64,000 nt of DNA from Tetraselmis striata (taxonomy: Eukaryota > Chlorophyta > Chlorodendrophyceae > Chlorodendrales > Chlorodendraceae): the NCBI GenBank assembly GCA_006384855.1, contig VCJN01002984.1, positions 248,001 to 312,000 on the forward strand, read 5' to 3'. Shown here in pieces: positions 12,410-23,617 of the stretch. Made by a program: the position numbers and the translations under genes. Numbering within the stretch: position 1 is the stretch's first letter; every line of letters begins with the position of its first letter. A model generated the notes under the pieces. That model saw nothing but the letters and a program-made list of their open reading frames with translations, searched no databases and was not told the DNA's origin.

Positions 12410-12608
12410 TCTTATAGCCCGTGTGCAGGGCACGGGCGTGGGCCCTGGCGAGGGGCAGCCGAGTGGGAGGGGCTGGAGGACGCGGTGAGGTTAAAGGAAG
12501 TGTGCAGCCCGCCGCAGCGCCCGCGCCGCCATGTGGCGGCGCGCGCACCTGGCGGGTGCCTAGGATACGAGTACTCTGCTGTCGCTGTGCGAGTACTACA
12601 GTACTATA
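12410..12608 (-). repeat. LTR-like direct repeat, 5' copy
   Basis: 199 bp, near-identical to 11108-11306. On the minus strand it is followed by GGTTATGATGCCC, which could be a primer-binding site; copia elements often start this region with a GGTTATGG-like word. Confidence 0.75.
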
Positions 12609-13269
12609 TTATAATTCACATCAGTACTCGATGCGCCAGTAGCAAGTGCGTAAGTACGAGTACCAGTAGTAAGGTGTGCCAGCAAATGAAATCCTGATTT
12701 CCAAGGGAGGAAGGCAGGGAAGAGTAGCCAAAAAGTGCGCAGGCTTATTTTCACGAACATGGCGGGGTACTTGCGGCAAACAAGGAGGGAGGGGAGGGTT
12801 GTGTAGGCAGGAAGGAGTCCAGCACAAAACAAAGATAGTGGTCCAGTCTAGCGGCCGATGATGGTTTTATACGCTTTGCTGGGTACGGGGTGACCGCCGT
12901 TCTCGCCGTTGTGGGCGGCACGCAAAGTGCCGTACATCGGCTCTCAGTACGAAAGCACGACTAGTGAGTGTCAAAACACATGTGCTAAAGCACCAATGTT
13001 TTTGCACCCGTGCTAAAGCGCACCAATACTGGTGTCAGCACCCGCATACCCTAAGGGCAGGGGGAAAGGAAAGCCCAAGAAGACAGCTCTAAACATTTCA
13101 AAGGGAGGTAGGCAGGCAAGAGTAGCCACCTCTGTCTTCATGACTGCGCAGGGGGCGGGGCGGCTCCCGAGGGCGCGGGGGTGTCGCCGAGAAGGCTGCG
13201 ACGGACCACAAGGAGGGGGGGGGGGGGGGGGCAGCCGAACGGACGCGCGGCAGCGCGGGTAGGAAGCGT

Positions 13270-14549
13270 CATCGGGTCGATGTACTCGTTGCTACCTGTA
13301 GAATTGCGGGTCCAGCCGCCCTAGTGGCGGATTATATCCAGGGGCACGCATGCTGCATTTGCGCCAGACGCCGCGCCCTCCCGTAAGGAGTGCACGGTCC
13401 ACACGAATCCTTTGGGGGGGGGGGGGGGGGGGGGCTCGATTGATGCGGGCGACGGCCCGCGTGAGCCACTCGCCAGGGAGCGGAGGCGTTTCATGTGAGG
13501 GGCGGTGTAGTCATGTCGCCAGGGAGCGCCCAGAATCGGTCCGGTTGCTTGGCGGAGGGGGCTGCCCGGAACGCCGCGTCGCGGAAACCGACGAAGCGGC
13601 GGAGAAGGGTTATTGTACACGTGGGCACGGCGGTGGCAGGGATTTGGAGTAGGGGCTTGAGCCCGTCTCGACGCTTGCGATGTCCCCCCTTCTCGTTGTT
13701 GACGTAGAGGGTGATGCTATGGGGTTCCATGGCCGTCGTTGAGTCGGCGGGAGATGATGGACTCGCCATGGGAGTAAAATATAAAGGTTGAGCATACCGC
13801 GGCGCCCTCGCGGAGGATGGTTCCGTAGCCGGGGGGGGTCATGGGAAGGTTAGCAAGATCGTCAAGAATGTTGATGATGACGTCACAGGGAAGGGGGCGC
13901 GCCGCAGCTCCTCGCTAGTCTTGCGGTGACGGATTTGAAGTCCCCGCTTCATGTCGCTAATGGTTGGGCCGGTGGCCGGGGCGTCATCTCGACCAGCGTG
14001 ACTCAGGAAGGTGCTATTGATGGCTGAGAGGTAGGGTTGCAAAGAGCCGGCGCCGATGGTGCCGCGCTCCGCGATCTAGGCGAGGTAGCGGACGAAGGGA
14101 GCCTCGGCGGTGCAGTCCAGGTGGGGGATGCCTTCCTCATCGATGCAAAACTCGGCGAAGAGACGAATCTTGCCTTCGTAGTTAGAGTACGTGCTGGCCG
14201 TGAGCTAGGTGGTCAGCAGATCGAGCATCTTGGCGCCCCACTCATCTGTGCCGTAGAGAGCCTCGATGCTACCTTGCGTGAGCTCGCTCCAGGGAGCCTT
14301 TGCTGCGGCGTCGGCGATGACGTAGGTAGGTGTCTTCGTGGTGCGGCGGACACGCCGGAACGCGTCGTACGACGCGGCCGGGTCTGAGGGCGGCTCTCGC
14401 CGGTTGCTGGTGTTGACCGAATCAGGGACGCCACGAAGCGGATGCCACGACGGCAGGGTAATGTAGCCGCCGACCTCATAGCGAGCGTTGCGTGAGTACC
14501 GGGCTCGTCCAGCCGCCTGCGAGAGGCCGCCGCGCTGACGGCGGTTCAA
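13270..14549 (-). pseudogene. tyrosine recombinase of a DIRS-type element, broken
   Basis: The N-terminal SAM-like domain is readable (NYEGKIRLFAEFC, then GAGSLQPYLSAINS), followed by a catalytic core ending in the box HSLREGAASGAN, GGW and EYIDP, which supplies the His-x-x-Arg, Trp and Tyr positions of the family. Three in-frame TAG codons interrupt it: after LLTT (near 14208), after RYLA where related copies have Trp (near 14083), and after IIRH before GGW (near 13322). G runs at about 13217-13232 and 13412-13433 also break the frame. Confidence 0.65.
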
Positions 14550-14740
14550 GAGAGTTAGCGTGGCAGGTCGGGGACGCCGCGCCAGAAAGAGGGAGTCGGT
14601 GTAGAATCGTGATGCATATGTTGAAAGACATGATCGCGCTTGAGAGATTGATCCAGGCGAGGGTAAAGGGAGGATGACAGCTCGCGTAGGAGTGTCAGTG
14701 GTGAGAGAGTTCCGCTCATGCCGACGACTCCAGTGCAGCG

Positions 14741-15456
14741 TTACCCGGAAGGCGCGCCCGGAGGCGTGCCCTCGAAACGCAGCTCCCGGGGGGCGGCACG
14801 GCGGAGCACCCCATCATTCGGCCTTGTAGACCGAAGAGGGCTCAACCTTTGCCTTGCTCCTTCCTGAGTCCTTGGTGGCGTCCTTTGCAAAGGTGGGTCG
14901 TGCTGGCGCCACCGCCTCGCGCACCGGGCGCAAAGTCTTTTAGTTTTCGCGGCTGCCGCCGCCACCTTCCCGGTCGCGGTCGTTGCGCCGGAGGGCGCCG
15001 CCGAAGCGTTGGTTTTCGCGTCGCTCGCGATGTTGGCGTCATAGACGCGGTCCATGTAGAGCTTCAGCAGCTCGGAGAACTCGGGCGACCCGAGGATCTC
15101 GGTACCAGGGCGGAAGTAACGCTTCCGTGCGACGTCGAGCGCGAAAGTGTCGCCGTGGTGCATCTGTGTATCCCAGTGCTTGCGGAGGTACGCCAGACGG
15201 AACCGATGGCCGTCGTCGATGGCCTCTATGCTGTGGACGATGGCCTCGAGCCGTTGCCCGCGAAGGCCGGGGTGATTCCCTCGGTGACCCATGCCGCCGC
15301 CGGCAGCTTACGCAGCTCGATGGTCGAGCAAACGATGAAAGCCATCGAAATTGACACGGAGCGGATATATAGGCGGCAGTTATTACCGGAGGCACGCATC
15401 AACTTATGCGTGCATGCATGGACCCAGACCCCCCACCATGCATGTGTGGCGGCCAT
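14741..15456 (-). pseudogene. gag-like frame of the tyrosine-recombinase element
   Basis: Two overlapping frames join into one sequence if a single shift near 15265 is allowed: WVTEGITPAFAG leads into QRLEAIVHSIEAIDD and then into a helical region rich in Lys and Glu. No domain is recognised. The call as gag rests on position and composition. Confidence 0.35.
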
Positions 15457-15460
15457 GCTT

Positions 15461-17620
15461 TGTGGGACAGTGGGAAGCCGCTAGGCATACGATGTGGTGG
15501 ATGTGTTTGAGGGCACGAGACCGGGCTGCAGGGGCGCCGCCGTGCAGCCAAGCACCTCAGCCGCCCCCGCCGTGAGCGACATGTGCAGAGGCGTTGAAGA
15601 AGTATTGTTAAGGAACTCGCACACCGGACCCTGAGCCGGCATGGAAGCGCGCCTATGAAGCGGGGCTCGACCCCCAATGCAATCGAGTGACCCCCTCCCC
15701 CCCATCCCCCCCCCCCCCCCCCCACGCCCCTCCATCCCCCATTTAGCACGTCATGGGTCAGAATCTTAACGCAGCATATCCGCAACTTTCTACTACCATG
15801 TGCACCGCCTACTGCGTGCCTTGTTGAGCGTTGCCACCCCGCTGCCCCGGCCGCGCTAGCAAATAAAGGAAATGCGGTTTGTGAAATCGACGGACACGAG
15901 TCGATTCAATTGTTACCTGCGGTCGAAAATGATTTGTTATGATCGTTGATTGCACACCGGTTCGCGTAGGTACTCGTTTCTGAAGACCGCGAATGGGTCC
16001 CAAATCCGAGATGTATAGTTGGCAACGCTTTTTGGCTACACGGCACGCGCTCCGTGCGTATTATTAGCACGTGACCGCTCTCGCTCATCCCTCATCATCC
16101 CGCCTTCAGCCCCATCCATGCCCGCGACACACAAGACGAGGCATCCTAAGGCCACCATATGCCTACGTTAGCGCGTTGGGGAAGTGCAATACTTCATGAA
16201 GGTGATCTAGAGCAGCCCTTCGGTGCCGGACCTCACCCTCGCTGTGTGCCGAGTGCACGCAGCGAAGCGCATGGTGATATATAGGGTCCCTCCTCAGCAT
16301 TGGTGTGTGGCAGAGCATGGCGCCCCTTCGGCCATAAACGCGCAAGGGGCGTCACGCCTTCCCCGTCGCGCTGAAGCACATCGAGGAGAAACGGTGATGC
16401 TTCTATGCTAATATACGGATATAGTGACAGACTAGCACTTATCCCGGTTTTGAGTGTCCTCACTGGATGTGGGGCAGTATGTGTGGTGCACATATAAAAC
16501 ACAATGACCCTGCACTACTAGCTGAATTTCCGTATAGGTTGTAAATGTAATCGATGAAAGTTATGGTGCCCAACAATTCCGCCTAGCGCCCCGGCGTCGC
16601 TACCCTGCGCACCCAGCGCCCGCCGCCCGAAACCTAGCCCCGCTCTTGCGGTTTTTTATCGGCGGCGGTTGTGAGGCGGTCTCCGCCATCTAGATCGACG
16701 GCGGTTTGAAACCGCCCTTTGCTGGCAGCCTGTTGGGTTGGATTGCCTAGGTCGGTGAGTGACACGTTTGGGACAGTCATAGGGGTAATGCTTGTCAGAC
16801 AATTACACTATGCTAAAACTCAAGCACTTATGCGTGATGCTACTCGCTACTTTATTGGATATGGACAACTATGCCTCATAATTATGCACCTTTAATAAGC
16901 ACTTTGGCTAGTGGCCCAACTATGCCTCATTTGTCCCCAGCCTACTCACTCTCCCAAGGGGGTGGAGCATCTCTTGAGCTGGTCTGACTGCAAAATTGCT
17001 TGAGTCGACCAGTATAGAACAAAATCCTTCCTGCCAATATCTCTCTGCCCATTGCTTGATGGGAGTCATTACAGAGGCCACTAGCCCGTTGGTCTCGTCC
17101 ACGCCCCACGGCATTGTTGGGCTACGGCATGAAGGCGGCCATGAGGGCTGCACCTGCAAGTGCTAGGTGCAGGTAATCGGGGACGATGCCACCCCCAATT
17201 CGGCTTCCCAAGTCCTGGCAGCCTCTCTCAGTCTGCGCACATTGGTCGCCGTGTCATGGCAAGTGACCGCGTGGAAGGAGCGGGACAGCAGGGCCGTACG
17301 TAGCCGCGAGCGCCATTACCGTGAACAACTTGAACTGGTCGACGAAGGCTTTCCGTAGCTTCGGGCTCCCTAGTGGGTCGTTCGCGATGCACACTTCCGA
17401 CGCGCGGTACAACTGAGCCCGCGCCGCAGCGAGCCATATCCCGTCGTCTTTGCTAAAGAAGCGTCCATCAGAAACCGGGGTATCGTCCTAAAAGGAAGAA
17501 CTTCCAGCCCCGGAGAGCCTCTGCCGCAACGGTGAGGGTGCCCGGCCATGACTTCTATTTTTCTTCATGGCTTCTATTTTACCAAAGCTGCCTTAGTTTC
17601 TACTCGAGCGGTTTTGGGCC
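15461..17620. other. repeat-derived region without an intact gene
   Basis: It holds a C-rich run (about 15690-15724). On the minus strand, about 17470-17260 is open for some 70 codons (boxes FSKDDGIWLAAARAQLYRA and GSPKLRKAFVDQFKLF) without a start. A second frame (17159-16920) begins MQVQPSWPPS. These look like pieces of a transposon protein, but I do not recognise the family. Confidence 0.35.
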
Positions 17621-17625
17621 TAAAG
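17621..17625. other. target-site duplication TAAAG, left
   Basis: Directly abuts the left LTR and matches 26006-26010. Confidence 0.85.
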
Positions 17626-17998
17626 TGTAAGCTTTAGGCGAGGGACTTCAGCACAGGCAAGGAAGAGGTTTGCAGCAAAGGGAATTGTTACAGTGTACCG
17701 GGGTGTACATGGCTTTATACAACTATCGGCTCAGCAGTCGGTCGCATGCGCATGCATTAGGCTTGGGTATGCAATCTAGGCTTGGAGTCACCAGGGAGTC
17801 ATCGGGGCGTAATGGCTGACGAGGGCATGATCACGTGGGCGTGATCACGTGTAACATGTGCGCAGTCTACATGTATGGGCGGATGAGCAATATGTAAATA
17901 GGCGTGCTAGTATATAAGTGAGTGGTCAGTATGGGTATGGGTGTACACATGAATGCGGGTATAGGTATGCAGGTAGGGTTATGGTGGCAACCCTAACA
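17626..17998 (-). repeat. LTR of the gypsy element (3' LTR on the minus strand)
   Basis: 373 bp, TG...CA. It differs from the other LTR at four positions, which is 98.9% identity by my count. On the minus strand it contains GTATAAAGCC (about 17710-17720), which could serve as its TATA box. Confidence 0.9.
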
Positions 17999-18214
17999 TT
18001 CCATCCCGGCCCCAAAAAAAGCAGACCCATGGGAATGATACGCAAGGGAAGCGGGTGGGGTATTTGGCGGACATGGCACGATGATAAGTGCGCGCAAGCA
18101 TTGCGACAGGGACAAGTAGAGTGTGTCGGGCATAATCATGGAACATATAACTACGACTTGTCAGGTTCGTATATGTCGCCCAGGAATTGTGGAATACGGG
18201 ATGGCAGTGCATAG

Positions 18215-18375
18215 CAAAAGGCAAGCGGAGTTGGTAGGAGTTGGCAGGCGGACTGTGGCAAGCTGACTGCAAAGCAATATGTGTGACGTTGCCATGGCAA
18301 AAGGCAAGCGGAGTTGGCAGGAGTTGGCAGGCGGGGTTTGACAAGCTGACTGCGAAGCAATATGTGTGACGTTAG
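18215..18375. repeat. two tandem copies of a unit of about 80 bp
   Basis: Both copies run from GGCAAGCGGAGTTGG to CAATATGTGTGACGTT with few differences. The array lies between the integrase remnant and the 3' LTR. Confidence 0.75.
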
Positions 18376-18429
18376 TTGACATCCAGACTTTATGGGGGCG
18401 AGTTTGGCATATGCTACGTATGCTCGATA

Positions 18430-19025
18430 CACATGTATTGGCGAGTTCTAACTTTCAGTCATGTATTTCTGTATATGGTATTTTGGCGATGTCTATGTAA
18501 TCCGCAGAGTCCACGTGTTGGTATAACAAGTTAGCGGGTGTGAGCGGGTTTGTGCCGCAGCGGGCGTCAAGCGGAGTGCATGTAGTTGCGGATTGGTAGG
18601 CATCGTGGCATGAAATAAAACCGACGAGGGATAAGGTATATTGCCAGGCGTTATCACGTAACGAGCATTAGCGGTAAATGTTTCGTCATAATCGAGGTGA
18701 AGCGGGGATTGCGGTCTTTCATTATTATGTGACAAGGGTCGCTAGGGCGGAAAATATTGTAAGTAAAACGGGCAAGCCGAGGAGCGTCTAAGTGGATACG
18801 AGAAGGGATGAAGTGGGCATGTACTGTAAATGCGTGCACACGTGTGGGTGTAGCGGCAAAGATATTTCGCAGAGGGCGGCATGCCAGTGATAAACAAAGT
18901 TCATGGGAATAATTACCTAGGGGCAGGTGTGTGGGTATACGGGAGACACGGAGCATATGGGTTGATATGAACATTTTCGCAAGGTGGTACAGTGGGCAAG
19001 TTTGTGCGCAGCTCCTATTGCACAT
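18430..19025 (-). pseudogene. Ty3/gypsy integrase core, decayed
   Basis: The minus strand reads AHFIPSRIHLDAPRLARFTY, then HIIMKDRNPRFTS (the family's DRDPRFTS box with D changed to N). After a frame change it reads NAWQYTLSLVGF and GTNPLTPANLL, the region after the catalytic Glu. Most differences look like base substitutions; frame changes are few. No intact enzyme is encoded. Confidence 0.7.
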
Positions 19026-19949
19026 AATGGGTCACCATATGTTTTCTGAATAGTAGTGCGTGCGGCATCAAGCAAGGTGGCCGGCAGCGTGGGTACAATA
19101 CTTCTGGAATGACCAAATCAAGACAGAATTTGTCCGAGGCGGGCAGGCATATTTATAAGCATAACCCGTTGCTGAAATAATATTACGTGATTGTGAATAC
19201 GGTTACCATAGTCATAGTTTGCTTCGGTGGTATAGTTGTGGCGAATTGGTCGATTGTTAATTCTAGATTAACTTGAAGGTGGAAGTAGTGCATGGTAAAT
19301 ATGAGAGAAAATCGGGCAACGTGTCAGTAGATCTGTGTCAAGCAGTTGAATGTCGCGTGTTGTTAATTCTTGGCGTAAATCCGGACGACGAGACCGTGCA
19401 TCGGTCTTATTCTAAGAGCTTTTATTGCAATATAATATGTCCGGGTGCGGCGGGTGCGGGCGGGGGTCAGTGGTTTGCTAGGTATGGTAGTGAGTGACGG
19501 CGGCTTGGGCGGGCAGGTGACGGAGAGTGGCATGCATAGTGTGGTTTGAGCGCGATCTAAGAACCATTTTGTATGAAAAATGTCATATTGTCAAAGCGCA
19601 TTCATGCGAACAAGTTCTTGCTGGGCATAGGTGCCGTATTTGGCATGGTTATATCGTGAAACTTTGGACAGCGGTCAAGGCGTATGCATACGCATATATT
19701 ATATTTTTTGTAAGTGCGTAAAAGGTAAGCTACATGTCCGTGCGGTTTCCAGAAACTTCTGTGTATTGCCACAAATATTATGAAAGGGGTGTGGTCATGC
19801 GAAAGTATGTATATTCATTCCATCCTTACGATATGAACTGCCTAATTCCAAAAAATCGTTAATTGTGGTGCGGGGGCCAATTGCGAATGGCAACAATGTT
19901 TGGAAGGGCGCGTGTCCCGTTGGCTATGTAATGGCCCAAATATTCGTGT

Positions 19950-20611
19950 TCGTTAAGGCAGTTGCAACAGTATGCGATGTTTGGCAAGCAAAACAAGCGT
20001 GGTTTTCAGGTGTATGAAGTGTTCATTGAGCGAGATACACAATACCAAAACGTTGTAAAACTAGACAGGAATAAACGCGGTGTTGTGCGAATGCAAAACA
20101 ACGTTACCCAGCATCAAGCGTTAAATTGCCGATGGATTATTGGACAGTTCAAATGCCATGGTCTGAAATCCGAGCCCACCGAACCGAGTTTTGAACGATA
20201 CTGTGCGGGCATCCGTATATGTTTGATTGCAAGTTGGTGTTCGACCAAAACTTTGTCGAGGGCGGAATGTATACAATATAGCCGGACATCATATCTACTA
20301 CGAGCATGGTGGCGTGTGGTACTAGAATATTATATATACATATATATGTATGTATGTATGTATATGTGCAATCTATGGTAGTCAATGCAAATGCGCATAC
20401 TACCATTGCAAGCTCGGACAAATAGGATAAGTGCATCATAAGGCGGAAGCGATTCTGTGTCTAAAAGGGCGCTCAGTCTAATTGCTTTGTGTGTTTTTGT
20501 CTGATTCGGCAGGTGAGTGGGAATAGGTTTTGCCGGGTGGTAGGTGAGCATCTTAGAGCAATGGTATTTCGAAGTTGGAAGCCGGGGCGCTACTGTTTGA
20601 AGGGATGGCAT
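19950..20611 (-). pseudogene. Ty3/gypsy reverse transcriptase remnant
   Basis: The minus strand shows LFVRACNGSMRICIDYH, matching the family's VKKKDGSLRMCIDYR box, then DMMSGY, and further on VYLAQ followed by PENHACF where YLDD...PEEHL is expected. A TATATG/TATG microsatellite (20330-20366) interrupts it. Stops and frame changes make it non-functional. Confidence 0.55.
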
Positions 20612-21130
20612 ACTTGTTTATATGTGTAAGTATGAAGGTCCGAATTTGTTTTACATCATTAGCATATTAGTCGCTGGTAACAACGAAAAAATCGCGATCG
20701 AATTGACTGAGCAACAGTGCGGCCATTGCGTGGTACGCACGAATCACGGTGTAAGAGAACACATCATTGGGATCCCTTTAAAGTCGTGGTGCTGGCATGT
20801 ATAGTACATCGGTATAAATAGAGCGGAGTTCGGCCGGGTATAAGTGACAGTGTGGCCGCCGGGAAGCGTAATTCGGGTGCCGGTAGTTCAGCTATTGGCT
20901 AGGTGGTGATTATGAGAAATGACACATGAGAACACCGTTGAAATTGTTCTTCAAGTTGGTTATATAGACGAATTTAATCTCTGCTCAGTATCTATTAATG
21001 TGCATCTGAAATGTGCCTGACTAGGACGCTACATGCATAATACGGCTGCGGCGGCCATCCGTACAGTAATAACGTAGGGCTGTACGGGGTATTTCCCGGC
21101 GGCGCGGTACAGATACGGGGTCCAGTATCA

Positions 21131-22270
21131 TTAAATAAACCCAAGGAGGCACTGTTTGCCAAAGAATGTCAGCTCGCTTACATCGAAGGCTAAGACAAGA
21201 ACCACAGGCTTGGCCTGGGTGTCTCCTAGCGCAAAAAGATGGTTGAGGGTGGGTGGGTGCGCGAGCCGGTTGAGGCGAGCGCAAAGCAGAGAGTGCATGT
21301 GCTCGAGGATGGATCCCTCAGGTCGTAGTGCTGGTGCTGGCCGGCAGGCCTTAGTCCGTGCGCCGACCTCGGGGGTCGTGCGCAGTACAACATAGCTAAT
21401 GTACTGTAAACCTGGGCCGACCTGGGTGGGCTCCCAGACTCCCTTGTTGGGGTTGCGCAGCAGGCCCAGGCGGTCCAGCAAGGTGCTTAACCGGACGCGT
21501 AGCTCCAGGGCTGCCTCGCGGGAGTCCGCGAGAAAAAGGAAGTCGTCCATATAGGGTAGGAGCCGCGCGCCCCGCCAGCGAGTGTTGCGCAGGAAACGGC
21601 GAGTAGGCTTGGACGGGGCCGTGGGAGGCAACGCTGGGTCGCGCCGCTTCAGGAGCGTCCGCAGGTAGTCCGTAAAGGCCGCCGTCAACTTGCAAAAGTA
21701 GTACGACGAGCCTGTCCAACCCATCGGTAGGCACGCAAGTCGCCACAACTCCCCTCGGTAGTTCACGGTAAAGAAGTCGCGGTCCTCCTCCCGAATCCCA
21801 AGGGCGTAGTAGCCATCGGCCAGGTCCATCGACACGAACCAATCTCCCGCGCGCGCCAGGTGCCGCAGGTGCTTGAGCGTTTCGTAGGACATCGTGAAAG
21901 TCTTGCACCACTTGTTGAGCTCCCGTAGGTCGATGATGAGGCGCCACTTGTTGGTGCCGGGCTTGGGGACTAGAAACATTCTGGATACCCACTTGTTGCA
22001 GTGTCCTCGCTCCCACGCGCCAATCGCCTCGAAGCGGGGCAGTTATGTAGCCATGAAGTCCAGTTGTGCCTGAGTGGCGTCGCGCATAGAGACGCCGTGG
22101 TTGTAGGGGCGAGGGCGTCGCCCGTTCTTGAAGCGTATCCGGACCCCTTGGCGGATCCAACTCAAGACTTGCCCGCTCGCGCCGATGCTTTCCCAGTCGC
22201 GCCATCTTCTCCGCACGCGGTGTCGCATGTAGAGGGAGGTAGGCGTACATGAGTCGGCGCGGCGGGCCAC
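21131..22270 (-). pseudogene. DIRS-like reverse transcriptase, one in-frame stop
   Basis: Reading starts with a domain containing LSWIRQGVRIRFKNGRRPRP, meets one TAA after LDFMAT (near 22045), and continues with WRLIIDLRELNK, SMDLADGYYALGI, CLPMGWTGSSYYFCKL and the catalytic YMDDFLFLADS box. These match the polymerase of DIRS/PAT-type elements. The downstream part (21412-21267) is the segment repeated upstream of gag. TAA is a single change from a Gln codon, so the copy may be recently silenced. Confidence 0.7.
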
Positions 22271-22274
22271 ACCG

Positions 22275-23330
22275 TCACTTGGTGACCTTGGCCTTGGCCT
22301 TGTCGGACGCTGCGGCTAACGCTGCGGCCTTCCGCGCCGCAGCGGCTTGCTCGCGTTGCTTGCGCCTCTCGGCGGACTCTGTGGGGGCGGGCTTGTCGGG
22401 GGTAGCCTTGGCGAACGCGGCCGCGGCACGGGCCTTGCCCGCTGCGGAAAGGCTGATCTCGAGGGTCTTGTCGTCGAACGCTCGGCGGAGTTGGTCGAGT
22501 TGCCCGGACACGGCGATGCGCCGTGGGGTGCAGAACTTTGCGTGGGCGAGCTCGGCGAAAACACGGTCCGCCTCTGTAGCCGTTGGTCCATTCTTGGCGA
22601 GCTGGAGGTAGCCCAACCGGGAACGGGTGGCCTCCTCCGTCGCCAAGTGGGTGCGGTAGCAGGCGCGGAGCTCGGCAAGGGCCGCAGCTTTGCTTGCCGG
22701 CGTAGCAGACTCGGTAGAAAGCGACTCCAGAGCGCCGCGCATCGCCTCGTTGGCGCAGCTACTGAAGAAGGCATAGCAGCCTAGGTGCAGATATTCGTCG
22801 TACGCTGCCTGACTCCGCTTCTCCGCGAGGGCGCGGGCGGTGTCGTCGGTCAGGGTCCACAAGCGGGGCTCGTCGACGTCGCGCGGGGGGCGCTCCAGAC
22901 CGGGGGGGGTGACTCGGCCGTAGTAGGCAAAGTCGACGTACTCGAGCTCGTTGTCGGGTGCGTCTAGCTCAGCAGGAAGGGGCTCTTGCGCTCCTTGCTC
23001 ACCACCCTCGGGCGCAGGCGTGCCCGCGGGGTTGGCTGGCTGGGTGTCTTCGGGAGAAAGCGGGTTAGTGCGGGGGGCGAGTCGAGCGAGCAAAGCAGCC
23101 GTAGCAGCCTCAAACTGCCCGGCCAGCCGCTTCTCCAGGGCTTCCGCTTGGGCCGTCAGGCGTTTTTCCAATTCCGCGACGGATGCCGCCGTGGCGCCAC
23201 CCGGGGCGTCGTCCACTAAGGCGTCTTCCGGTACGGGGCGAGGGGGCATCATGCTGTCGCGGGGTGGGGAAGGTGTAGCGTCTCGGGAGGCTGAGGCTCG
23301 GGTCCGAGTCGGCATAGAGTAAGCTGACAC
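22275..23330 (-). CDS. gag-like protein of the nested DIRS-like element
   Basis: An uninterrupted 351-codon frame directly upstream of the reverse transcriptase on the same strand. Residues 1-45 are rich in Pro, Arg and Ser. About 50-95 form a likely coiled coil (Glu-Lys-Arg-Leu heptads around VAELEKRLTAQAEALEKRL). The middle is acidic, and the last 60 residues are Ala/Lys/Arg-rich and basic, ending SDKAKAKVTK, suited to binding RNA. No zinc knuckle is present. Function is inferred from position; no family was matched. Confidence 0.55.
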   Translation of the reverse strand: MSAYSMPTRTRASASRDATPSPPRDSMMPPRPVPEDALVDDAPGGATAASVAELEKRLTAQAEALEKRLAGQFEAATAALLARLAPRTNPLSPEDTQPANPAGTPAPEGGEQGAQEPLPAELDAPDNELEYVDFAYYGRVTPPGLERPPRDVDEPRLWTLTDDTARALAEKRSQAAYDEYLHLGCYAFFSSCANEAMRGALESLSTESATPASKAAALAELRACYRTHLATEEATRSRLGYLQLAKNGPTATEADRVFAELAHAKFCTPRRIAVSGQLDQLRRAFDDKTLEISLSAAGKARAAAAFAKATPDKPAPTESAERRKQREQAAAARKAAALAAASDKAKAKVTK

Positions 23331-23356
23331 TCTGCTCGACTGCTAGAGTCGAGACT

Positions 23357-23516
23357 GCTTGCGCGAGCCGGTTGAGGCGAGCGCAAAGCAGAGAGTGCCT
23401 GTGCCCGAGGGTGGATCCCTCAGGTCATAGTGCTGGTGCGGGCCGGCAGGCCTTAGTCCGTGCGCCGACCTCGGGGGTCGTGCGCAGTACAACATAGCTA
23501 ATGTACTGTAAACCTC
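23357..23516. repeat. inner direct repeat of the DIRS-like element (second copy)
   Basis: Matches 21267-21412 with few changes, from GCGAGCCGGTTGAGGCGAGC to CTAATGTACTGTAAACC. In the other copy this sequence is part of the RT frame. Confidence 0.75.
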
Positions 23517-23617
23517 TAGATGACTACATCTGACCAAATAATAACGCAGGGCTGTAGGCGTAATTTCCCAGCGGCGCGGTACAGGTACTAGCGACTACCG
23601 GTACCAGGATCATTAAA

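Larger units (their letters stand above)
11108..12608 (-). mobile_element. internally deleted Ty1/copia-like LTR retrotransposon
   Basis: Two 199-bp direct repeats (11108-11306 and 12410-12608) differ at one position and flank 1.1 kb. Read on the minus strand, the internal part runs from a gag-like helical segment (from about 12150), through a proline-rich linker built from QPEPVPPPPAA-type repeats, into the end of a copia reverse transcriptase. That end has a YRCWFLGSVYFLTMC box, then TGPDLAF and LKRVLRRYLKGTPGL in a shifted frame. Protease, integrase and most of RT are missing. The repeats start and end with TATAG/CTATA, not TG/CA, and I find no clear target-site duplication. Confidence 0.75.
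12840..15460 (-). mobile_element. decayed tyrosine-recombinase retroelement (DIRS-type), copy 1
   Basis: On the minus strand this stretch holds a gag-like frame (about 15456-14741) and a tyrosine recombinase (about 14549-13270). On the left is an end sequence (12840-13150) also found at about 37.85-38.15, 41.6-41.9 and 45.85-46.15 kb; it includes the word CACCCGCATACCCTA. A reverse transcriptase is not visible. The order gag then recombinase fits DIRS/PAT-type elements. Boundaries are approximate. Confidence 0.6.
21060..23617 (-). mobile_element. DIRS-like retroelement nested in the gypsy insertion
   Basis: Read on the minus strand it has a gag-like gene (23330-22275) and a YMDD reverse transcriptase (22270-21131). 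Two repeat pairs in direct orientation frame it: an outer pair (about 21060-21135 and 23535-23617) and an inner pair (about 21267-21412 and 23357-23516). Such split direct repeats are typical of PAT/Ngaro-type tyrosine-recombinase retroelements. I see no recombinase gene inside, so this copy may be shortened. Confidence 0.6.

Noticed and set aside
13320-22048. Reassigned TAG/TAA codons (Gln) in this genome
   Set aside because: One TAG replaces a Trp conserved in sister copies, and TAG ends the ATPase, methyltransferase and small membrane-protein genes where their families end.
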